In this document: piece after piece, positions 18,416 to 27,290 of the stretch | Numbering within the stretch: position 1 is the first letter of the stretch | How the letters are laid out: each line of letters begins with the position of its first letter | Source: VBDM01 sp035499735 | GTDB lineage: Bacteria; Pseudomonadota; Gammaproteobacteria; Burkholderiales; SG8-39 | Reading direction: 5' to 3' | NCBI GenBank assembly: GCA_035499735.1 | Contig: DATJYC010000006.1 | Coordinates: 1-64,000 of the forward strand | Length of the DNA: 64,000 nt | Made by a program: the position numbers and the translations under genes | Notes under the pieces: generated by a model | Database searches by the model: none | What the model was told of the DNA's origin: nothing | What the model saw: the letters and a program-made list of their open reading frames with translations, nothing else

Positions 18416-19153
18416 TCAGGCACGCGGAGAGCGCCGCCTGTCCTTTACGCCGCCCCGCCGGTCGCCCTGACGAGCGGCACCTGCGCGCCCCCGGACGCTC
18501 AGCCCAGCCTGGGTCAGCACGAGCGTCCGGTCCGCCGTCTTCGCCGCCGCCAGCGAGTGCGTAACGAGTATCCCGGCCGCGCCCTCTCCCTTCACGCACG
18601 CGCGCAACAGGCCCAGGACCTCGGACGCGCTCTCCGGATCGAGGTTGCCCGTCGGCTCGTCGGCCAGCACCAGCCGGGGCCTGTGCACCAGGGCGCGCGC
18701 GATCGCGACGCGCTGCATCTCGCCGCCGGAGAGCTCGCGCGGCAGGCTCTGCCCGCGCTCGCCGAGCTTGACCGCCTCGAGCAGCGACGCGACGCGCTCG
18801 TGCATCGCCGCGTCGCCGACGCCGTTCAGCGCGAGCGGCAGCGCGACGTTCTGCGCGACCGTCAGGTAGGGCAATATGTGGAACGCCTGGAATACGAACC
18901 CCATGTGCCTGCGGCGGAGCCGGGTCGCCTCGTCGTCGCCGAGCGCGCTGAGCTCCACGCCGTCGAGCAGCACCTGCCCGGAATCGGGGCGGTCGAGCCC
19001 CGCGACGAGGTTGAGGAGCGTGGACTTCCCGATGCCCGACTCCCCCATGACGGCGATGTAGTCACCGGCCCCGAGCTCGAAGCTGATGTCCTGCAGCACG
19101 CTCTTGGCGCGCGGACCCGTGAAGGACTTCGACAGGTTCCTGACCGACAGCAC
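18416..19153 (-). CDS. LolD/MacB-type ABC transporter ATPase without adjacent permease
   Basis: A 245-residue ATP-binding subunit. Walker A GESGIGKST, signature ELSGGEMQRVAIARAL, Walker B PRLVLADEPTGNLD and switch His in ILVTHSL are all intact, so it should hydrolyse ATP. The TGNLD and GFVFQAFHILP motifs place it with LolD/MacB/FtsE-like systems that drive type VII permeases. The last about 25 residues are an Arg/Gly-rich tail. GTG start at 19153. No permease gene lies on either side, so its partner must be elsewhere. Confidence 0.85.
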   Translation of the reverse strand: MLSVRNLSKSFTGPRAKSVLQDISFELGAGDYIAVMGESGIGKSTLLNLVAGLDRPDSGQVLLDGVELSALGDDEATRLRRRHMGFVFQAFHILPYLTVAQNVALPLALNGVGDAAMHERVASLLEAVKLGERGQSLPRELSGGEMQRVAIARALVHRPRLVLADEPTGNLDPESASEVLGLLRACVKGEGAAGILVTHSLAAAKTADRTLVLTQAGLSVRGRAGAARQGDRRGGVKDRRRSPRA

Positions 19154-19209
19154 GCGGGCGAGATTACTTGCGCCACGCCGTCAAGGCAAGGAGATCGTCG
19201 GCGCGCGCC

Positions 19210-19911
19210 TCACACGCCCAGGTAGCGGTGCTGCACCTCGCGGTTGCCGGAGAGTTCCGCCGAAGTGCCGGTCCACGTGATCCGCCCCTTCTCGATGACG
19301 AAGTGCCGGTCGGCGATGCGCGTCAGCGCCCTGAGGTCCTTGTCGATGATGAGGATCGACAGGCCCGACGCCTTGAGGCTCTCGATCGCGCGGTAGATGC
19401 CCGCGCAGGCGAGCGGCGCGAGCCCCTCGGTCGCCTCGTCGAGGATCAGGAAACGCGGGTTCGTCATCAGCGCGCGCCCGATCGCGAGCATCTGCTGCTC
19501 GCCTCCCGAAAGCTGGCTGCCGAGGTGCCGGCTGCGCTCGGCGAGGTGCGGGAAGAGGCCGAATACCCGCTCGAGCGTCCACGGCTCCAGGCCCGAGGGG
19601 CGCCTCGCGGTCGCGACGAGGTTCTCGCGCACCGTGAGGTTGGGGAACACCTGCCGCCCCTCGGGGACGAGGCCCAGGCCCGCCTGCGCCACGCGGTACG
19701 AGGGCAGGCCGTGCAGCGGCCGGTCGCCGAAGCGTATCGTCCCGGCGCGGCACCTCACCATGCCCATGATCGAGCGCACCGTCGTTGTCTTTCCCATGCC
19801 GTTGCGCCCGAGCAGCGTCGCCACCTCGCCCTCACGCGCGACGAACGACACGCCGAACAGCACCTGGCTCCGGCCGTAGGCGGTCTCCAGCCCCTCGACC
19901 TCGAGCCTCAC
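19210..19911 (-). CDS. livF: Branched-chain-type ABC transporter ATPase (LivF)
   Basis: A 233-residue ATPase of a HAAT-family importer. Walker A LLGRNGMGKTT, the LivF-specific Q-loop region GLVPEGRQVFPNLTV, signature LSGGEQQMLAIGRAL, and Walker B RFLILDEATEGLAP. GTG start overlaps the livG stop by four bases. Last gene of a five-gene transporter operon reading livK-like, livH, livM, livG, livF. HAAT systems import amino acids, amides, urea or aromatic acids; the neighbouring amidase argues for an amide or similar nitrogen compound. Confidence 0.93.
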   Translation of the reverse strand: MRLEVEGLETAYGRSQVLFGVSFVAREGEVATLLGRNGMGKTTTVRSIMGMVRCRAGTIRFGDRPLHGLPSYRVAQAGLGLVPEGRQVFPNLTVRENLVATARRPSGLEPWTLERVFGLFPHLAERSRHLGSQLSGGEQQMLAIGRALMTNPRFLILDEATEGLAPLACAGIYRAIESLKASGLSILIIDKDLRALTRIADRHFVIEKGRITWTGTSAELSGNREVQHRYLGV

Positions 19912-20663
19912 GCGTCGGCCTCCTCGCCAAGGTAGGCGCGCCGCACCTCGGCGTTCGCGCGGATCTCCGCCGGCCTGCCGGAGGCGACGATGCGACCGTA
20001 GACGAGCACGGAGATGCGGTCGGCGAGCGAAAACACGGCATCCATGTCGTGCTCGACGAGGATGATGGTCTTGCCCCCTTTCAGCGTCGACAGGAATGCG
20101 ATCATGCGCTGCGTCTCCTCGGCGCCCATCCCCGCGACGGGTTCATCGAGGAGAAGCAGACGCGGGTCGCCGGCGAGCACCATCGCGATCTCCAGGGCGC
20201 GCTGCTCGCCGTGCGCGAGGCTCCCCGCCTGAGCGCGGGCGCGCGCGCCGAGGCCCACCTGCTCGAGCAGCCTTTCCGCGGGCGCGCACAGCACGCTCTC
20301 GCCCCGCGCCTTCCGCCAGAAGCGGAAGCTGTGCCCAGCATGGGCCTGCACGGCGAGCATCACGTTCTCGAGCGCCGTGAAACCGGGATAGATGCTGGTG
20401 ATCTGGAAGGAGCGCGCGAGGCCCTTGCGGGCGCGCGCGGGCGCCGGTAGCGCGGTGACGTCCTCGCCGGCGAAGCGCACCTCGCCGCGGTCGGGGCGCA
20501 GCTCGCCCGCGAGCTGGCCGATGAGGGTCGTCTTACCGGCGCCGTTCGGTCCGATGATCGCGTGCGTCTCGCCTTCGCGCACCTCGAGCTCCACGCCATC
20601 GCTCGCGAGCAGCGCGCCGAAGGTCTTGGTGAGGCCGTGGACCTCGAGGATGTTCCTATTCAT
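19908..20663 (-). CDS. livG: Branched-chain-type ABC transporter ATPase (LivG)
   Basis: A 251-residue ATPase partner of LivF. Walker A IIGPNGAGKTT, Q-loop GLARSFQITSIYPGFTALEN, signature LAHGEQRALEIAMVL (the HGEQ variant is normal for LivG), Walker B RLLLLDEPVAGMG and His switch ILVEHDMDAVFSLAD. ATG at 20663; overlaps the livM stop by eight bases. Confidence 0.93.
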   Translation of the reverse strand: MNRNILEVHGLTKTFGALLASDGVELEVREGETHAIIGPNGAGKTTLIGQLAGELRPDRGEVRFAGEDVTALPAPARARKGLARSFQITSIYPGFTALENVMLAVQAHAGHSFRFWRKARGESVLCAPAERLLEQVGLGARARAQAGSLAHGEQRALEIAMVLAGDPRLLLLDEPVAGMGAEETQRMIAFLSTLKGGKTIILVEHDMDAVFSLADRISVLVYGRIVASGRPAEIRANAEVRRAYLGEEADA

Positions 20664-21591
20664 TCTTGCCGAAAATCGCGCCGGCGAGGCCGCGCCGGAA
20701 GAAGAGCACCGAGAGCACGAGAAGCGGCCCGAGGTAGAGCTGCCAGTGCGCGGTCCACCCCGAGAGCAGGTCCTCGAGCAGGAGCAGCGCGAACGCGCCG
20801 AGCACCGGGCCGGCCGTGCTCCCCATGCCGCCGAGAATCACCATGAACATCAGCTCGCCCGAGCGCGTCCAGTTCATGAACTCGGGCGTCAGATACGCCG
20901 TATGGTTTACCAGCAGCGCACCGGCAAGCCCGCACACCCCTCCCGCGATCACGAAGGCCGCGAGCCGGTAGGGATACGGCGAGAAGCCGATCGCGCGGGT
21001 GCGCGCCTCGTTCGACTTGGCGGCGCGGATCACCATGCCGAAGCGCGATTCGACGAGGCGATTCCCGAGGACGAGGACGAGCACCAGGATCGCCAGGACG
21101 ACGTAGTAGAAAGTGTTCGCGTCGCCCAGGTCTATCCCGGGGAACCGGCTCTTCGCTGCCAGGGGCATGCCGTCGTCTCCGCCGAATTCCTCGATCGAGA
21201 TGCCGAGGTAGTAGAGCATCTGCGTGAACGCGAGCGTGATCATGATGAAGTAGACCCCGCTCGTTCGCAGTGACACCGCGCCGATTACCAGCGCGACCAG
21301 CGCCGACGCGCCGATCGCGAGACCCCACTGCAGCGCGCCGTCGTAGACCCCGTAGTGCGCGAGCACCCCGACGGCATAGCCGCCGACGCCCAGGTAGGCC
21401 GCGTGGCCGAAGGAGATCATGCCGCCGTAGCCGAGGATGAGGTTCAGGCTTGCAGCCGCGACGGCGAAGATCATGATGCGGCGGAACAAATCGAGGTAGA
21501 AGGGCTGGTTGAAGATCGCGGCGAGCGGTGGCACCGCCGCGAGGAGCAGCAGTCCCGCGGCGAGCACGAGGGCGCGCTTGCGGGGATTCAC
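20656..21591 (-). CDS. livM: Branched-chain-type ABC transporter permease (LivM)
   Basis: A 311-residue inner-membrane permease with about nine hydrophobic segments. The conserved LivM stretch LILGYGGMISFGHAAYLGVG lies near residues 52-71, and the cytoplasmic coupling region has SRFGMVIRAAKSNEARTRAIG. GTG start at 21591 overlaps the livH stop by four bases. Partner of LivH in the membrane channel. Confidence 0.93.
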   Translation of the reverse strand: MNPRKRALVLAAGLLLLAAVPPLAAIFNQPFYLDLFRRIMIFAVAAASLNLILGYGGMISFGHAAYLGVGGYAVGVLAHYGVYDGALQWGLAIGASALVALVIGAVSLRTSGVYFIMITLAFTQMLYYLGISIEEFGGDDGMPLAAKSRFPGIDLGDANTFYYVVLAILVLVLVLGNRLVESRFGMVIRAAKSNEARTRAIGFSPYPYRLAAFVIAGGVCGLAGALLVNHTAYLTPEFMNWTRSGELMFMVILGGMGSTAGPVLGAFALLLLEDLLSGWTAHWQLYLGPLLVLSVLFFRRGLAGAIFGKNE

Positions 21592-22508
21592 AGGCGCGCG
21601 GGGAAAAGGCCCCGCGGCCGGAGGGCGAGCACTACGGCCATCAGCAGGTATATCAGCATCGAGGCGAGCGCGGGGCCGGCGGCCTGCGCGGCGGCGGGCG
21701 AGAGCACGGTTGCGAGCGCGGGCTTGAGGAAGACGCGGCCGAAAGTGTCCACCATGCCGACGATGAGCGCGCCGGCGAGCGCGCCACGGATCGAGCCGAT
21801 GCCGCCGATCACGATCACGACCAAGACCTCGATGAGGATCAGCTCGCCCATGCCCGGCTGCACTACGTAGATCGGCCCGGCCATCAGGCCCGCAAGCCCG
21901 GCGAGCGCGGCGCCGAAGCCGAACACGATCGTATACATCAGGCGGATGTTAACGCCGAGCGCCGCCACCATGACGCGGTTCGACGCGCCCGCGCGGACCA
22001 GCATGCCCAAGCGTGTGCGCGCCACCACGAACCACAGCAGACCCGCCACGCCGAGCCCGACCACGATGATCACCAGGCGGTACAGCGGATAGCGCAGCCC
22101 CGGAAGGAGGTCGACGTGACCCGACAGGTACTCGGGGATCGTCGTATACAGCGCAGCCCGGCCCCACAGTATCGCCGCGAGCTCGTTGAAGAACAGAATC
22201 AGGCCGAAGGTCGCGAGCACCTGGTCGAGATGCTCGCGCTCATACAGAGTGCGCAGCGCAAGCAGCTCGACGGCGACGCCCACCGCCAGCGTCCCGGCGA
22301 GCCCCAGAAGGACGCCGAGAACGTACGATCCCGTCAGCTGGGTGAAGTACGTCGCGAGATACGCGCCGATCATGTAGAACGATCCGTGCGCGAGATTGAC
22401 CAGGTTCATGATGCCGAAGACGAGCGTCAGCCCCGCCGCCATCAGGAACAGCATCACCCCGAGCTGCAGCCCGTTGAGCGCTTGTTCGGCGACGAGGAGG
22501 AGGTTCAT
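21588..22508 (-). CDS. livH: Branched-chain-type ABC transporter permease (LivH)
   Basis: A 306-residue permease with about eight membrane segments. The family landmark GIMNLVNLAHGSFYMIGAYL is near residues 33-52, and the coupling helix has RTRLGMLVRAGASNRVMVAALG. ATG at 22508 is preferred over a TTG two codons upstream. It lies 82 bases downstream of the binding-protein gene. Confidence 0.93.
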   Translation of the reverse strand: MNLLLVAEQALNGLQLGVMLFLMAAGLTLVFGIMNLVNLAHGSFYMIGAYLATYFTQLTGSYVLGVLLGLAGTLAVGVAVELLALRTLYEREHLDQVLATFGLILFFNELAAILWGRAALYTTIPEYLSGHVDLLPGLRYPLYRLVIIVVGLGVAGLLWFVVARTRLGMLVRAGASNRVMVAALGVNIRLMYTIVFGFGAALAGLAGLMAGPIYVVQPGMGELILIEVLVVIVIGGIGSIRGALAGALIVGMVDTFGRVFLKPALATVLSPAAAQAAGPALASMLIYLLMAVVLALRPRGLFPARL

Positions 22509-22590
22509 CGGCAAAAAAGAAGGGGCGCGGCGCGCCCCGGTTCGTAGCAGACCAAGGCCGTCAGGCCGAGGCTCTTGTCCTCTCTGCTAC

Positions 22591-23766
22591 TCACTTCATC
22601 TTGCAGTCCTTGCCGTAGGAATCCTTATAGTTGGCGAAAACGGTCTTCTGGACCTCCATCACCGGATCCGAGCCCGGGGTCGGGCCGGCGACGGCCTTGA
22701 GAAGGTAGAAATTCTCGATCGGGAAGTGGTTGTGGCCGTAGGTGAATTTGCCGCGCACCGAGTTGAAGTTCGCTTTGCGCATCGCAGCGATCATGCCCTT
22801 CTTGTCGGCGAGATTGCCCTTGACCGCGCGCACTGCCGAGTCGATGAGCATGATGCCGTCGTAGCTCTGCGCCCCGTAGAAGGAGGGCAGCTTGCCGCCG
22901 TACTTCTTCTGGTAGTCGCGGACGAACTTCTCGTTGGCGGGGGTCTTGAGATCCGGGCTCCAGATGCGCGTTTCGAACTGACCTAGCGCCGCATACCTCA
23001 CCGCGGGGATCGAGAGCTCGTCGAGCGTGAACACCGAATACAGCGGGATCTGGCCGCGCAGGCCGGCCTCCGAGTACTGTTTCATGAACTGGATGCCCAT
23101 GCCGCCGGGGTAAAAAACCATCACCGCTTTCGGCGCCTTCGCGCGCAGCTGCGAGATTTCCGCCTGGTAGTCGGTCTGGCCGAGGCGAGTGTAGACCTCG
23201 TCGGCGACGCGGCCCTTGAAGGTACGCTTGAAGCCGGTGAGCATGTCCTTGCCGGCGGCGTAGTTGGGCGCCATGATGTAGACGTCGTTCAGGCCCGCGT
23301 CGGTCATGTACTTGCCCATGGCCTCGGGCGTCTGGTCGTTCTGCCACGAGGTCGTGAAGAACAGCTCGTTGCACAGTTCCCCGGCGAGCTCGTGCGGGCC
23401 GGCGTTGGTGCCGATCATGAAGGTGCCTGCAGCGGTGACGCGCGGTGCGACGGCGAGCATCACGTTCGACCAGATGATGCCGGAGACGAAATTGACCTGG
23501 TGCTTCTTCAGCATCTCGTCGGCGACCTGCGTGCCGACGTCGGGCTTCACCTGGTCGTCGCCGTAGAAGACTTCGACCTCGAGCCCGGCCATCTTACGTC
23601 CCAGATGGTCGAGCGCGAGCTCGACCGAGTTCTTCATGTCCGCGCCGATGACGCCCTGCGGACCCGACAGCGTTGTGATGAAGCCGATCTTCACCTTTTG
23701 TTGCGCGTCCGCCGGCCCGGCAAGAAGCGCGGCCGCGATGCTTGCCGTCAGAAAGACTTTCCTCAT
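22591..23766 (-). CDS. Periplasmic substrate-binding protein of the Liv-type transporter
   Basis: A 391-residue binding protein with a Sec signal (LTASIAAALLAGPADAQQ), mature start about residue 23. The fold type I pattern is clear: KVKIGFITTLSGPQGVIGAD, VELALDHLG, VNFVSGIIWSNV and YNGIMLIDSA-like SYDGIMLIDSAVRA. It feeds LivHMGF. Sequence similarity within this family does not fix the ligand; the amidase/DUF2848/cupin genes just upstream suggest an amide or aromatic derivative. ATG at 23766, chosen at the signal peptide. Confidence 0.9.
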   Translation of the reverse strand: MRKVFLTASIAAALLAGPADAQQKVKIGFITTLSGPQGVIGADMKNSVELALDHLGRKMAGLEVEVFYGDDQVKPDVGTQVADEMLKKHQVNFVSGIIWSNVMLAVAPRVTAAGTFMIGTNAGPHELAGELCNELFFTTSWQNDQTPEAMGKYMTDAGLNDVYIMAPNYAAGKDMLTGFKRTFKGRVADEVYTRLGQTDYQAEISQLRAKAPKAVMVFYPGGMGIQFMKQYSEAGLRGQIPLYSVFTLDELSIPAVRYAALGQFETRIWSPDLKTPANEKFVRDYQKKYGGKLPSFYGAQSYDGIMLIDSAVRAVKGNLADKKGMIAAMRKANFNSVRGKFTYGHNHFPIENFYLLKAVAGPTPGSDPVMEVQKTVFANYKDSYGKDCKMK

Positions 23767-23847
23767 GGTCGCCCTCCTCCGTTCGATTCGGGCCAGTCTA
23801 GCAACTGTGTCGCCGGGGTGTCTAGGCGCGAGACGATGCACGATAAT

Positions 23848-25230
23848 TCATGGAGCTCCCACGAGGTCCGGCCCCTCGGGCGCCAGCGCCGCCTCGATGG
23901 CGAGGCCCGCCGAAAGCACGCGCTCGTCCTCGCCACGGAAGCCCACGACCATCAAGCCGACCGGCGCGGTCCGGGGCGGATGGATCGGGAGCGAAAGCGC
24001 GCAGCCGTCCAGGAAATTGATGAGGCTGGTGTTGCGCAGCATCTTTCCGTTGGCGGCACGGAAGGCCTCGGGGCTGCGCTCCAGGCTCTCGATGGTGGGC
24101 GCGATGCGCGGCACGGTCGGCATGATCAGCGCCTCGACGTCGTAGCTCGCCCGCGCGAAGCGCTTCATGAGGCGCGCCCGCATCGCGAGCAGGTCGACGT
24201 AGTCCGGCGCGCTCATCGACCCGCCGCGCAGAATGCGCTCGAGGACGCGCGGATCGATGTCGCGCTCGCGGTCGAGCCACGCGCGATGCACCGCGAAGGC
24301 CTCCGGCGGGGAGATGCCGCCTCCGGCGTTCGCTTTCGCCGCGTCGTCGAATTCCGGCACGGCAAGCTCGACGAGCTTGGCTCCGCGCCGCGACAGGCGC
24401 TGCAATGCGGACTGGAACGCTTCTGCCACCTCGGCGTCGAGGTCCTCTAGGACGTAGTTGCCGGGCACACCCAGGCGCACCCCCCGGAGCGCGAGCGGGA
24501 CGAGCGCGCGCGGCGCCTCGCCCGCGAGCACCTGGAAGACCGCCGCGCAGCACGCGACAGTGGGCGCGATGGGCCCGACCGAGTCGAGGGTCGTCGATAG
24601 CGGAAACGCGCCTTCGCGCGGAACGCGCGCCGTGGTCGGCTTGAAGCCCGCGAGGCCGCACAGGGCGGCGGGGATGCGCAGCGACCCTCCCGTGTCGGTT
24701 CCAAGCGCGAACGCCGACATGCCGTCCGAAACCGATACGGCAGCGCCCGAGGACGAGCCGCCCGGTATGCGCCGGGCGGCGCGGTCCCAGGGATTCGCCG
24801 GCGTGCCGTAGTGCGGGTTGATGCCGATCCCCGAAAAGGCGAACTCGGTCATGTTGCTGCGGCCGATCACCACCGCGCCCGCGGCGCGCAGCCTCGCCAC
24901 TGCAACGGCGTCCGCGGAGGCCGGGGATCGGTCGCGCAGGACCTTCGATCCTGCCGTGGTCACGTCACCCGCGATATCGAACAGGTCCTTGACCGACACG
25001 GGCAGCCCGGCGAGAGAAGAAGGGACCAGGCGTTCCTTGCGCAGGCGGTCGGAAGCCTCGGCCGCGAGCAGCGCGCTCTGCGCATGCACCTTTGTGAACG
25101 CGCGTCCGCCCTCGCCGCTCGCGTCGGCGATGCGGGCGAGCGCGTCCTCAACCAGCCTGCGGCTGCTGGTCCCGCCCTGGGCGAGCAATCGCGCGAGCGC
25201 GGCGACCGAAAGGACGGACGCGCCGGCCAC
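23848..25230 (-). CDS. Amidase (amidase-signature family)
   Basis: A 460-residue Ser-cisSer-Lys amidase that hydrolyses C-N amide bonds. The catalytic Lys lies in LPVSVKDLFDIAG, and the glycine/serine signature is IPGGSSSGAAVSVSDG, followed by ALGTDTGGSLRIPAALCG with the nucleophile Ser. The GTG at 25230 shares one base with the TAG stop of the cupin gene (TAGTG), which strongly supports this start over an in-frame extension to 25326. It could be an aryl or aliphatic amidase, or an AtzF/biuret-like enzyme; context favours processing of an imported amide. Confidence 0.9.
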   Translation of the reverse strand: MAGASVLSVAALARLLAQGGTSSRRLVEDALARIADASGEGGRAFTKVHAQSALLAAEASDRLRKERLVPSSLAGLPVSVKDLFDIAGDVTTAGSKVLRDRSPASADAVAVARLRAAGAVVIGRSNMTEFAFSGIGINPHYGTPANPWDRAARRIPGGSSSGAAVSVSDGMSAFALGTDTGGSLRIPAALCGLAGFKPTTARVPREGAFPLSTTLDSVGPIAPTVACCAAVFQVLAGEAPRALVPLALRGVRLGVPGNYVLEDLDAEVAEAFQSALQRLSRRGAKLVELAVPEFDDAAKANAGGGISPPEAFAVHRAWLDRERDIDPRVLERILRGGSMSAPDYVDLLAMRARLMKRFARASYDVEALIMPTVPRIAPTIESLERSPEAFRAANGKMLRNTSLINFLDGCALSLPIHPPRTAPVGLMVVGFRGEDERVLSAGLAIEAALAPEGPDLVGAP

Positions 25231-25619
25231 TACGCCTTCACTTCGCCGTCGTAGTAGTGCATCTCGAGCAGCAGGCAGCCGTTCTCGGATCTGAACGGTC
25301 CGTGAAGCGTCCCCGGAGGCCGGCACGCGTAAGTGCTGGGGCCGAAGCGCGTGCCGCCTTTGCCGTTCCGGTCGCTGCCGACGATGAGGTCGCCCGAGAC
25401 AACGTACACCTCCTCCCAGTAGTCGTGCACGAAGGGCTCGGTCGTGTAGACGCCGGGCTCGAACCGCAGGTGGCGCGTGCGGAAGCCGCGCCTGGCCTTC
25501 TCGTCGAGGAACCCGGCGAGCACCTGCTGGCGGATCCCGGCCGGGTAACCCGGGAGGTTCTCCCAGCCGCGGTCGAGATCGACCTTGTGAAACTCCGTGT
25601 GCTCCTTGCGGATCGGCAT
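25230..25619 (-). CDS. Cupin-domain protein
   Basis: A 129-residue single-domain cupin. The first motif is represented by EPFVHDYWEEVYVVSGDLIVG and the second by PPGTLHGPFRSENGCLLLEMHYYDG, which give a possible metal site of His, Glu and His. Cupins of this size are isomerases, dioxygenases or binding proteins. A strong AAGGAGG ribosome site precedes ATG 25619. Co-transcribed between DUF2848 and amidase genes. Confidence 0.82.
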   Translation of the reverse strand: MPIRKEHTEFHKVDLDRGWENLPGYPAGIRQQVLAGFLDEKARRGFRTRHLRFEPGVYTTEPFVHDYWEEVYVVSGDLIVGSDRNGKGGTRFGPSTYACRPPGTLHGPFRSENGCLLLEMHYYDGEVKA

Positions 25620-25635
25620 GAACCCTCCTTTCGAT

Positions 25636-26301
25636 TCAGTCTGCGATCGCGAGCTCGCGGACCGCGTATTCGTGCCGCAGGCTCCGGTTCCTCACCGGGT
25701 CGTGAAGCTCGATCTCGAAGCGCTCGCCTCCGCCGATCTCGCCGCGCACCGCGAGCGTTCCGCAGAACATCGCCGTTCCGGGAGCGAGGAACGCGGATCC
25801 CGAGAATCGCTCGAGCAGCGCGCGCGGGGCGAGCAGCTGGCCGACCTCGCCTTCCTGGTAGAGCGCCCGCCTGCCGCCGCGCGTGACGTGCGAGCGCAGG
25901 ACCAGCCGGTCCCAGTGAGCGTCGACCTCGGCGAAGGGCCACAGCTCCCGCCCGAGCGGCTTGGGGCACATCTGCTTGGACACCGTGACCCCGTAGATCT
26001 CGACCTTCCTGTCGGTATGATCGGATCCCACGCCCACGTAGAGCGCGTCGCGCGCTGAAACGAGGACGAACTCGACTTCCCCGCTCGAGCTCCCGCCGAC
26101 CACCTCGACTTCAGGCGCCGCGGTGAGCAGGCTCGCCCCGACGCGGTAGAACACGGGCACCGTGCCCGGCCGCTTGACGCCGATCGCGACGAGCTCGGCG
26201 ATGTGCTTCTCGACCGCCGCCTTGTCGCGGCCTGTCCAGCCCGCGATGACGAGCTCGGCGATCTCGATCGCGCGCTGCCCGCCGCTGACCTGAAAGTCCA
26301 T
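25636..26301 (-). CDS. DUF2848-family protein
   Basis: A 221-residue protein matching the DUF2848 pattern: VIAGWTGRDKAAVEKHIAEL near the N-terminus, GVKRPGTVPVFYRVGASLL, then SDHTDRKVEIYGVTVSKQMC and PGTAMFCGTL, motifs that resemble the fumarylacetoacetate-hydrolase-like fold. Function unknown in the family, often near amidases and transporters. First gene of the minus-strand group DUF2848, cupin, amidase, livK-like, livHMGF. Confidence 0.82.
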   Translation of the reverse strand: MDFQVSGGQRAIEIAELVIAGWTGRDKAAVEKHIAELVAIGVKRPGTVPVFYRVGASLLTAAPEVEVVGGSSSGEVEFVLVSARDALYVGVGSDHTDRKVEIYGVTVSKQMCPKPLGRELWPFAEVDAHWDRLVLRSHVTRGGRRALYQEGEVGQLLAPRALLERFSGSAFLAPGTAMFCGTLAVRGEIGGGERFEIELHDPVRNRSLRHEYAVRELAIAD

Positions 26302-26408
26302 GGCTTCTTATCTTACAGGGCCTCTTCCTGCGCCGTGGGCACGCTCCCACTGCTTTGCATTCCGCCGCGCCTCGGAGTAGATTTTTGCTTTCGCTCCAGG
26401 AGGCGCAA

Positions 26409-27287
26409 ATGTCGAAATTCGTGATCTCCCCGCACTTCAGGCTGCAGGAATGGGTCGCCGAGGAGAAGGGCTACTTCAAGGCCGAGGGACTGGACTACGA
26501 ATTCCGCGACAACTACGGCCCGGGCGACGCCGCGAAGAAGCACGCGACGGCAAACAAGGTCGGCGCCTTCCAGAGCATCGAGCAGGGCCGCGCCTGCGAC
26601 GTGAGCGGCGCCTGCCACTGGACCGTCAACGTCGCGGCCTCGACCGGCCACGGCAAGCTCTACGCCGACGCCTACTCGGTGTCGCCCTGCGGCGTGTTCG
26701 TGCCGCCCGAGTCGGACATCACGCACCCCAGCCACCTGAAAGGCGTGCCGATCTCGGTCGGCTTCCAGTCGGGCAGCCACTACTCCACCATCCAGGGCCT
26801 GGAGCAGTACCTGCCGCTCGACGACATCAAGCTCTCGTTCGCAGACGGGCTGCTGTTCTCGCGCATGGAGAAGCTGATCGACAGGAAGGTGCCCGCGGCG
26901 TCGCTCTTCAGCGGGCCGTACTATTTTCTCGAGCAGCTAGGGTTCCGCAAGGTCATCGACACGACGTTCATGATGGCCACCTCGATCTCGGGGAACCCGG
27001 ACAAGGAAGACCTGCGCAAGTACTTCCGCGCGCTGCGCCGGGCGCAGCGCGACATCGACCTGCGTCCCGAGCTGTACACGCACTATTACAAGAGGGAGTT
27101 CCCCGAGCGCTTCCTCGACCAGATGGACACCCGCCGCTGGGGCCCGGGCGAGCGGATCGTCTTCGAGCCTTACACGAAGGAGGTGTTCGAGGAGTCCTTC
27201 AAGTGGATCGCCCAGCGCGGCATCTTCGCCGAGGGCACGATGGGTGCGGGCAACTACGAGGATTCCGTCATCTCGCTCGCGGCCTAG
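26409..27287 (+). CDS. Cytoplasmic periplasmic-binding-protein-fold protein (NMT1/THI5-like), copy 1
   Basis: A 292-residue protein of the type II periplasmic-binding-protein fold: FVISPHFRLQEWVAEEKGYF at the N-terminus, then GVPISVGFQSGSHYST and KVPAASLFSGPYYFLEQLG. There is no signal peptide, so it should stay in the cytoplasm, and no ABC permease or ATPase adjoins it. Some proteins of this fold are enzymes (THI5, 4,5-dihydroxyphthalate decarboxylase). A Cys/Trp pair in SGACHWTVN aligns with one in its paralogue at 28338-29237. Strong GGAGG ribosome site before ATG 26409. An enzymatic role is inference. Confidence 0.75.
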   Translation: MSKFVISPHFRLQEWVAEEKGYFKAEGLDYEFRDNYGPGDAAKKHATANKVGAFQSIEQGRACDVSGACHWTVNVAASTGHGKLYADAYSVSPCGVFVPPESDITHPSHLKGVPISVGFQSGSHYSTIQGLEQYLPLDDIKLSFADGLLFSRMEKLIDRKVPAASLFSGPYYFLEQLGFRKVIDTTFMMATSISGNPDKEDLRKYFRALRRAQRDIDLRPELYTHYYKREFPERFLDQMDTRRWGPGERIVFEPYTKEVFEESFKWIAQRGIFAEGTMGAGNYEDSVISLAA

Positions 27288-27290
27288 CGT

